Source: Antedon mediterranea
Taxonomy: Eukaryota; Echinodermata; Crinoidea; Comatulida; Antedonidae
DNA length: 64,000 bases
Direction: 5' to 3'
Assembly: GCF_964355755.1 (NCBI RefSeq)
Contig: NC_092676.1
Coordinates: 28,564,288 to 28,628,287 of the forward strand
This document shows, piece after piece, positions 13,701 through 24,900 of this stretch. Within the stretch, counting starts at the first letter, position 1. The number at the start of each line of letters is the position of its first letter. The position numbers were made by a program, and so were the translations under genes. Under the pieces are notes generated by a model. That model made no database searches. It saw only the letters and a list, made by a program, of their open reading frames with translations, and was not told the origin of the DNA.

Positions 13701-16700
13701 TATGTGCCCCAGCTAGGTATGTGCCCCAGCTAGGTATGTGCCCCAGCTAGGTATGTGCCTCGGCCCGGTTTGTGTCCTGGCCAGGTGTGTGTCCCGGCCA
13801 GGTGTGTGTCCCGGCCCGGTGTGTTAAAAAACTCCTGAGTACAATCAATTTCATTGGTTTTAAAGAATTAGTTACCATAAAGAAACGCTATGATATTGAG
13901 TAATATTTTAATGAATTCACAAAGGTAATTATCCCAAGAAGTAGTACATGATAGAATAACTAATTATTGCATGTAGCTAAAAATAAAAACAAGTAAAATT
14001 TATGTACTATTTGTTCACCATCACTCACACCTAGCCTACTGAAGTTAAATTGTACATTGTGCGAATTCAAATGTTGTCAATTGACCATCTAGCATAAATT
14101 AATTAAATACAGTGTACATTTTGAGAATTCAAAAATTTGTTGACATCACCTTGAGCCCCTAGATTACTAATATTTTGCTACAGTAGTTGTCTATCTATAG
14201 ATCTTCCGATTCTAAAATAGATTTATGTAGGAGATGTCTGGTTGATTAACCAATTTATATGTCTGATCATGAACGATTGCTTTACTTATTGATTTGTGGA
14301 CAAAAACAATGTCGTGGATTCATCATGACAGTCATAAATTTACAAAATTCTTTGTCTGCGATCCGTAATAAATAAATAATATACAGGCAGGATACATAGA
14401 AAAAAATGTCAATATTGCTGTTTATTCTGCTTAAAATGTATAAAAATATATTGTTTCCAAAAACTTAGCTGTGGACATGTAAGTAATAACGAAAATGATA
14501 ATAAATTCTGACTTAAATTCAATGCAGAAAGTAATTTTGTGTTGAAATAATAATAAAATTATAGTTTATACATCTTGCAAGTTGCTTGCTGTTGGATGAA
14601 TTTGAAATAAAAAAATTATATTACAAATTTAATATTAAACAATTACAGTATAGAAATCATAGAAATTATATTAAAAAAAATATTGTTGGCAAATTGTTGG
14701 ATCCAGCGAGTCAGCTGCTCACCTCAAGTCTTAACGGTCTTTTACACCTGCTCTGGTTCTCAGTTCAAGTCAAGACAAGCAGTTTCTTTCAATGGGTTAT
14801 GTAGAGAGTCATGTTACAAAGCTGTCTACACTATCAAACTAGTTTGACAAAAAAAGTGTGATGTGCCCAAATATAGTGGTGATATTCCCAAATATGGTAG
14901 TGATATGACATCATCATGTCCACATATTCGCACATCACCTTTTTTTGCCACATAACGTTTAATAGTGTAGACAGAGCTTTACATATATGGGCACATCACA
15001 TTTGTTTGTCACATAATGTTTGATAGTGTAGACAGAGCTCAAAATATTTTATTTTATAAACCTAGGATTGTTCACAACTGAGTTTTAAAAAAGTATATGA
15101 TTAGAAAAGTGGGGACAATCACAACAAAAGCAATTTTACAGAGTGTTTTAATCTTCAATCAATAATGAATATATCTTTAATTTGAATGATTTTAAAGGTG
15201 TCACGTTGTTGTCGTCGCAGTTTAATGTCAAGGACTTTGACAGATAGATCCATGCCAATGAACTACAGCACTCTACACATTCTATCAATGAAATGAAATG
15301 AAATGAAATTGAAAATGAAAATGAAAATGAAAATGAAAATGAAAATGAAAATGAAAATGAAAATGGAAATGGAAATGGAAATGGAAATGGAAATGGAAAT
15401 GGAAATGGAAATGGAAATGGAAATGGAAATGGAAATGGAAATGGAAATGGAAATGGAAATGGAAATGGAAATGGAAATGGAAATGGAAATGGAAATGGAA
15501 ATGGAAATGGAAATGGAAATGGAAATGGAAATGGAAATGGAAATGGAAATGGAAATGGAAATGAAATGAAATGATATGTTAAATCAATTTATTAAATGAA
15601 TAAATAAATAATTTATAGATATTAAAAGTCAATAATTTAATACGAACATCACTATTACTATTTTTAGTCGCGTGAACGCGACTCAATAGTTCACTATGTC
15701 AGTCGGTCGGTCTGTCGGTCTGTCTGTCGGTCCGGTATCACTATGCGTTTTAGCATGCGACTTATGGCTGTTGGCCTGGTTTTTGTACATACTGTATTAT
15801 CATTTATAACCTCATTATTTTTACATTTTTAGAAAACAATATTATTTTTATAATTAATAATAAACATCCAATTAATTATCTTTGATAGCTGTACTTGAAA
15901 TAGATTTTATAAAAATAAGTATCAACAGCACTTCTGCTGAAGTTTTCCCTTTATTGTCTTTCTTTCTTAATAAATTAAATTGGAGTTTTGTTTAAATGCA
16001 GTGTGTTCAGATATTCAAACATCCAACGATATAACCGGGAAAGGAAATTCCAATATCATTATATAAGTTTTTCCCGAATGATCATACGATAAAAACGGTA
16101 CTGTGTATATTGTCAACTAATTGATTTGGTCAGACTATCAGTAGGGTAACCATCATTTTGAGAATGCCATTTTTAACCGGTTACTTAAAATTGGTTGTGT
16201 TTTTACTACCAACAAATTGTGGGTATTAATTTATTCAAATAGATTGGTTATTTGCTTGCAACAGAAACAAGCCTTTGGAGTAGTTCAACAATTCCTTATG
16301 TGTTGTATACATTCCTTTCATATTAATAACAATATTAATTTCATTGAATATTGATCAACTTTCAAGATAATACAGTATTGGTTAAAAAACACACGTAGGC
16401 GTAAAGTCCAGTTGTCGCAATTGTCAGCGATCGTGCTATTTTCATTTGTTTCCAACCTAATGTTGGTTTACAGTTACAAATATTTGCGTCTGGGAGGGCA
16501 TTGTATTTCATGAATATTTTTTATTTAAACCTCAAACACAATAGATAGTTGACCGGGCTAAAAATAGTTTAATGACAAGGTTTAAGAAGTCACTATGATT
16601 AAACTTACAGTACATTAAGTATGTTGTTTGTGCGCATCATACTCAATATACTGTAGTCTGAAGGATTGTTCCAGAAAAAAAACATGAAATATGAAGACTT

Positions 16701-18870
16701 TTAATAAATGCCATTTTTAATTTGACTATTTAACATTTTTTTTTTTTTTTTTTTCCCGATCCAATTTTCTATTATTATGTGATATTAAAATGGCATTAAA
16801 AAATATTTCAATATTTTTTAGGGGGACAATGTATCTTTAATAAAAAATAATAATTTTAAATTACTGTATGTTTTATAACTCTTGTGTCCAAATACCACAC
16901 AATGGAGTTATGTATAGGCTACATATTGTGTAACTAAACACATATTCTTTAGTCAAACTTAGTAGTTAATGGTGTCAGACTACATTCACAGTGTTAAACA
17001 ATAGAACACGTAAATATCACTTAAAGAAGATCTTAAAACGGCATTTAATTTTATCGCGTAATCTAACACGAAACAAAATGCAATCAGCAGCATCGCGATA
17101 TTAATGTCATCTGAATGATTTGTATCATTATTACTTCACGTCAGCTGATCAGATGATAAGTATTAGCAAATTTGAGACAAATATGAAATGTTAAGACCTG
17201 ACACCGAACGTGAAGGTTTTTGAAATAGATTAGTTAATTGATTTTACACATTCTTTGCATGCTAAGCACGCTGTCAATGAATGATGATGTCATGCAAGGA
17301 CTGCTGCAGTACTGTCTTTATGTTGCTAATCACAAAAGATGCAATAATCGAAAGGAGACAACAATATTGATGAAGACATGATACGATAGTGCTATCATAA
17401 TAATGACAATTTGTTGATGATAATATTGATAATGATAGTGTTATCACATCCTAATGATGACAATTTGTTGATGATAAAACTAATAATGATAGAGTGCTAT
17501 CACATCATAATGATGACAATTTGTTGATGATAATATTGATAATGATAGTGTTATCACATCCTAATGATGACAATTTGTTGATGATAAAACTAATAATGAT
17601 AGAGTGCTATCACATCATAATGATGACAATTTGTTGATGATGATATTGATGATATAGTGTTATCACATCCTAATGATGACAATTTGTTGATGATAATATT
17701 GATAATGATAGTGTTATCACATCATAATGATGACAATTTGTTGATGATAAAACTAATAATGATAGAGTGCTATCACATCATAATGATGACAATTTGTTGA
17801 TGATGATATTGATGATATAGTGTTATCACATCCTAATGATGACAATTTGTTGATGATAAAACTAATAATGATAGAGTGCTATCACATCATAATGATGACA
17901 ATTTGTTGATGATAAAATTGATAATGATAGTGTTATCACATCATAATGATGACAATTTGTTGATGATAATATTGATAATGATAGTATTATCATATCATAA
18001 TGATGACAATTTGTCGATGATAATATTGATAATGACCTCATTATGCAGATACAAGATTTCGGAAAAGAAAGAAGGAGGGCTTTTATTTTAATGTTATGAA
18101 TTAATTTAAGGTTTTATTTCCTTTGAATTTACTAATATTTTTATCTTCATGTATTGCTACTGGGTTAGCTATAGAGATTCAGTTTTCTCTCTTTTTTATT
18201 TATTTTTTATGTCATACGCATCTAACAGCAAGCAAAAACTCACCAATTACAGGATGGATAAACTATTTTCGTGCTTATAGACTAAGTCTCATTTAAGGAT
18301 TAGGGAGTGCTGTTGAAATAGTCATGGGTTACAACCCTGGCACTAGGTTAGGGATTGGAAGGCAAGCATGTTAACCACCCAGCTACAGCTCCAATGACTT
18401 TTTTATGTTTCCTAACAATCTACTTATACATTGCCTATTGTTATTTGTATTTGGCTTGTAGTGCAGTATATTTTTCTTGGCAATATTAAATAATAATATA
18501 AAAGATGATAGGTTACCTATGATGGTAATTATGATATTATAAATTGGTAGATGACAGCAATATATTGTAAATTCTAATTCCAGAAATTACTTATTAATTT
18601 TATTTACAATCACCAGATCTATTGGTTCTATATCAACAATTGTTGAAATCGCCTAATAAACAGGTCATTAGTAAAGTCACATGGTATAAAGTAGTTACAT
18701 TTCCAATAAAATGGAATATTATTACAGTTATTGACTTTTAGATACATATATTATGTTCCACAGACCAATTATTATTTAAATAGTACAATAGTATTTAATG
18801 TCCCATAATATAATGGAGTAAATATGGAATTAAACCGGATAATTACCGTAATACCGTAGCATTAAAAAAA

Positions 18871-18910
<40 letters not shown>

Positions 18911-21900
18911 GTATATTTCGGTGTATAAGTCGCACCTGTGTATAAGACGCACCCCCTAATTGAGAGTAAAATATCGGTATTTATTATATCGTCGATGTAT
19001 AAGACGCACCTTATATTTCACCAAAACAAATTTTTTTTTAAATTGTAATCAATATTTATATTGTAATAAATATTTTGTTATATCTACAACGCCGTCCTTT
19101 ATTTAGGTTTTAGTGGTAAAAAATCTTCATGCCTATATTTTATAAGTATGCTCATTTTTTAGAACTTAATAATTATAGGAATGATACAATCAATGGCCTA
19201 AATCAAGTCGGCTTTTATGTAATGAAATGTAAGGGGTCATCTCTATAGTTTTTCCCTCTCATATTTAAAAATAGACGTTCTATTAATTCACTAGCCTGTG
19301 TTAATTGTAACAATTTATTTATGAACTTTACGGTAAGTTCAAGGGGGCACGTTATTATTTTAGATTTAATATCTAGCAAGTAATTATAATTTATTGATCA
19401 ACTAATCAATTAAAATCAATATCACCTTCTCAACTTGAAATGCAAATAAAGCGAGTTGTTATTGAAAGGCGTAAAATGAGGGTTTTCCCTGCCTTTTGTT
19501 GGGTCTTTGTTCGAACATGGAAATTCGACCTGTTTTTGGTTGACAGACTCTTGTAGGTTAATTATTTGTATAATTAATAATTATTGGCTGGTAGTAAACG
19601 CGAACTTAAATTTCCATAATCATTTGTATGTGTTACTTTAAGGGTTAATAATGATACTTAAAATAAAACATATTAATAACCTATACAGGAAACGTATTGA
19701 TTGTTGGAAAAATTCTGTTGAAAGGGTATAATAAAAATGTAAATTTATTACATAATAGGTAAAAAAATGTACTCCCTATTGACTTGGGTATAATACTGTA
19801 ATTAAAATTCTAAAATAAATTGTTTAAATATTAAATGAAAAAGTTTTGATAATTAAAAATAAACACATTGTTATACATTAATTAATAATCAATATAATAA
19901 TATAGAAATATTCAAATTATTTTATATATAACATTTTCTTTGTTATGTATAATACACTAACTCTGTATTTTTTTATTCTATATGTGAAGATCGGAAATGG
20001 AGATTAAATGAATGTCTGTTTATTAAAGACAAAATTTAATTGGCATATGGATAGTCCTTCACTAAATTTAATGACAATCAACTATGCTTGAGGCTGACCT
20101 ATCTAATGTGACAAAGATGACAGCGTGCACATGGCCTCTAGAATCACCAGAGCACATCATTTGACGTCAAAACACGGTGCAAGTTGATTAATAAGCCACA
20201 ATATATGACACGTAGCTGAGAGAAGATGCCAAAAGACATGATAATGTCACGGTCTATTATTCAAATGGTAATGTGAACAATTTGGTTGATCAGTTTGGTT
20301 TAAGACGCTTGCCTCTAAATTCATTAGATTATTCATCTCCAGTCTATTATCCCCTCCACATGGCCTTTCAAAACACTGGGTCGCACACCATACAACACCC
20401 CCAGTGGTTGTAAAAAAAGCTTTGCTAGGTGAAAGAGGCTTTCTACCACCACACAAAACAGAGGCGCCTCTGTGTAAAATATTGAATAAAAACAATACAC
20501 AAAAACTAATGCTCCTGCAGTAGGTCTGGTGGTGGAACAAGTCTTCTCGTATAAGGACTATGAACCATAGGTACAGTGTACACAGTTTGCCTGTGTGCCA
20601 TTTAAAAAACCTGGTTCATCTTTCGAGACAGGTTACCCCAATTAACTGGTTCACAGAATAGCCCCTGCATCAGGAGGATTACCACCTATTTTATAGGACA
20701 GTGATTCATTTACTATTGGTAATCATTGGCCATGTGTCTAAAGATGTAAACAAAAATAATAATGTGTTGCCGGAAACTCTGCTAACTTTACTTAAAGCCC
20801 CCTTCCCTACGTTTTTTAGATCTAATTTAAGATCACAAACTATATTTAATGTAAAAATAATACTATATGGTCCTATTGCGATAACTTTTTTCATCTTTAA
20901 ACGGTTAAAAATGTGAAAAATAAGTCGATTTTAATAATTATAGCGGCCCGCTATAAATCCCAAAATGCATTGCGCGCGGATTGATATTTTTGTTTTTCAC
21001 CTGTAATTCGCCCACTTTTCGATCGATCGTGAGGCCAAAACAAATGGCGACTCCTAACTTTTCAGCGAAAATACCGGGTTTTCCCCAATTTGTATCAACG
21101 GAGTCTGGCAAAAATAGAAAGACAATTAATGCAGCAACTATACAACGTCAGGCTAGGTATATAGCTAGCGTACGATGTTCGTACGTTACCGATGTTTACC
21201 AGTTAGGCCTACAAAACTAAGCCTAGCTAGGCTAGGCCTAAGACCGTCCACGAGAGGTCGATCGCCGCGAGCTACTTAGGTAGTGCATTGTTTCTCACTT
21301 TTTATCATAATTTACCATAAAACGTACATTTAAGACAAGGAATGACATGGTTTAATGTTTTTAAAGTGATATATATGTATTATTTTCAAAAAAACGTCCA
21401 AAATTGCAGGGAAGGGGTCTTTAATCATTTTGATTTAGCTTTTCACTTTTTTTGTATCTCCATTGAGATCCAGCCACTGATACACACAGCATTGTCGTTT
21501 TTCAGTATTTTGCCTTTGGATTTTATATAAATAATAATAAATATATGCAATTATTAAAATAACTTTAAATTAATTAATCTGCTATAACAAAATAGTTTAA
21601 ATAATTATTGTAATATTTGCAATACATGGAGCTGTTTTCTTAGCCCGACCTACAACTCCAGGGCTTCCCTTCTTGATGTCATATCAGTATCTATATACAA
21701 TATAGCCTGACCAAATGTCTTATAAAAACAATGCTTATGGAGGCTATAACAGCTGTAAGAACAGAACATAAGCTTAAGCAATAGAGCTAAGCAGGTGACT
21801 TAGTTAATCTAAATCATACTGTGATCTGGTCACAAGGCACGCGACCACCACATTATTCTAAGTATATACTTACATACATTATGAAACCATTAAATAATTT

Positions 21901-24900
21901 AGCAAAGGTATTTTTTCAAATATTGTTAATACTCAGATTACATTATAGGAGTTCTGTAGTATAAATATAATAAATAAAAGATACATTTGAAGTACAGTAC
22001 TAAATTAATTTGAAATAATTATTTCTAAGAAATGGTACATATATAAATCAATAATATTGATGTGTTGAACAACAAACAAACTGTACTACATTGACAATAC
22101 AATACAATGATCAATACAAATGGAACAATATATTACAATTTATTTATATTCTTTAGATAAAATATAATAATATCAATCAAAGGCAAAGTATTGACAAATG
22201 ACAATGCTGTAGATATCAATGGCTGAAATATACAAATGTTATGGGAGGAGGGAAGTGAGCATTTATTTAAGGGGGAGAAGTTTAATTCTTGAGGGCATAG
22301 TTCATGGACTATACCATTTGTGGAAAAGGGGATTCAATGAAAACTTCTAGTTTTCAAGTCTATCTAGCTCTTCGAGGAGAGAAGAATATTGTTGGTTCAT
22401 CAAGGTAAGCTAGGCACGAAATAGACCCAAAAGGATGTTTTATGGGGGCGTTTATTTAAGGGAGATAATTATTCAAAGCGGGCGTTTATTCGAATAAATA
22501 TGGTATATATGATATTCAATTCATTCTTTCTAATGAGCTCATATGATGAAGTACGTAAATCCTGAATGACAAAGTCAGTTAAATTCCACTTGCTCTTATC
22601 AACTGCTTGTTCTGCTAAATCAGAATAAATTGTCTAATTAAAACCTCTGAATGCGTAGCGACATAAACCTAAGTCTAGGAGATTTAAGCTCGCATTTAAA
22701 TAGAACTTCATTAACGCAGCGTTAAAAATAGTAAACGAACGACGTTTGTTTCTTGTGTGCGTATCCAATGTATCATATATTGTATGGATATTAAATGACC
22801 GTAGGGTAGCTTACAAATCAATGTTTGGTCAATAGCATTGTGTATTAATAGACGGAATAAAGCTTTTGAAATTAAGTATAAGAAACTACAGGGTACTCTT
22901 GTGCATTGGTCTCTATTCCAGTCTCCAATGTCAGAAGTCTATATAGAACTTTTGATGAGACTCCAGCAATTTGCTATTAGTAGATTTATAATTGCTAGTT
23001 AAACATTTCAAAAGTTAAATTATTTGACTGAAAAAAATACATTTTTAATATAGTAAGCAAGGTACTGTACTTGATTTTTGATTGGCATTTTTCTGAAAAT
23101 TTAACTTTTTGTAGAATAATTCAATTATTAAAATTTGATTTTAAAATTTTGCTTCATTTTTTAAATATTTTGTTTTGCTAGTTTGATTTTTTACGACTAA
23201 CACTAACACTAGTGGAATAAAAAAGTAAATTCCTAGCCCTGGACTCGCAATTTGTGGATGGACACCGACATGCAGCATCTCAAAGTAGACTTACATCTGT
23301 GTCAATATGGTAGTAGTTAGCATGAACTTACAAATTGGACATAGTGACAGATATTGATCAGGTATCATCTTCATCGATGTAGTAGTTTATAGTAATGGTC
23401 ACTAATGTCCAGATATAACTGATTATAAAAATAATAATACTTTATCATGACCAATTAATAAGTATACTCCCTTCAGATATAGTTGGCTATAAGGCACGAC
23501 TTGAACTGATTATAAAAACAACAATGTATGACTACAAGAGGATTACTATAATTAATTTTAAAAACCAGACAGACAGATCTGTGGATGAATTAATATTGTT
23601 AGATGCATAGAGTAGTAGTTGAGCTGACAGTATGACAGTAGCTTGGTGGTAAACGTGCTTGCCTTCCAATCCCAAGGTTGAAAGCTTATATAAAATATTT
23701 TTTTAAAGGATGAATACATGTTTCTTTATCTGATACAAAGTTGATTTTGGGTCAGAATGTAGATGGAAGAATGCCAATCTAGACAACTGATGAATAATAA
23801 ATAGACAACATGAATGAAAGAATGAATGAAAGGTGCGCTATCAAATATTCTGTCCCATATTGACAGTTAAAACTCATGACAGGAGTCATCAACAAATTTC
23901 TTGAAAATAATAATAATTCTCTTTTGTATTGCCCAAAAGAAATGTTCTCTATATTGCTGCGACCACAAGGCTAGAACTACAGTAGGTGAAATACATTAGT
24001 TCATATGCAATGTGAAAGAGATGGGTTTTCAGAAACTGTTTGAAAATTAATAGGCTTGTTTAGTAGTACCTATTTACAAAAACAAATTCACCTGAAATTG
24101 TGGTCTTTTCATGCAAAAACAAGCATACAAAGAAAAATATACTTTTCCACGAAAAAGTAAATAATTCATGGAAGTATGCCCGGAAGTATGGAATGTACAA
24201 ATGGATGTGATGACAGACAATGAATGATTAATAGATTCATGTGCGTTTTACATTTTGCCTGTTGCTCTGTTAGAACATTGAAACGCATCGAAAATAGGTA
24301 TCACATATGGCATTGATGTTGCCCTACATAGAATGTGTGACGTAGTACGCGAGTTTGACCAATATATATATATATATATATATATATGATTTGTTTATAT
24401 ATATATATATAAATTAATAAATAAATAAATTTATCGTTTCAAATTAATTAATTAAATTTCAGTATATCACCGGGCGGTTTAGAATTAATGTTCTTTGCCT
24501 GATTTGTTTATATATATAAAAGTATCTCTTCGGAGATCCCGCCTCGTGAATAAAAATACTGTAAGATGAGGGCGTATCAATTTGATCTCTGGTGCGCGTG
24601 CGTACAACTGAGGACTAGTGCTGTTCCGCCGTACCACGCCGAGAATGTTAAAGAGTCGCTATCCAATCGAGTTTGAACAATACCATGAAAGGCCCCAGTG
24701 GTCTAATGGTTAGGGCAACTGCATATCAAGCAGACGGTCCGAGTTCGAGTCTCGGTTGGGGCGACTTTTTCTCATTCTCACAGATTTCCTCATTTTATCG
24801 TTTCATATTAATTAATTAAATTTCAGTATATCACCGGGCGGTTTAGAATTAATGTTCTTTGCCTACTGTGTTATATATATATATATATATATATATTTAT

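Noticed and set aside
15303-15569. Met-Lys/Met-Glu 88-aa frame
   Set aside because: Translation of a hexanucleotide microsatellite.
20247-20540. 97-aa minus-strand frame with several Cys
   Set aside because: No recognisable domain, no splice context, ordinary intron composition; treated as chance.
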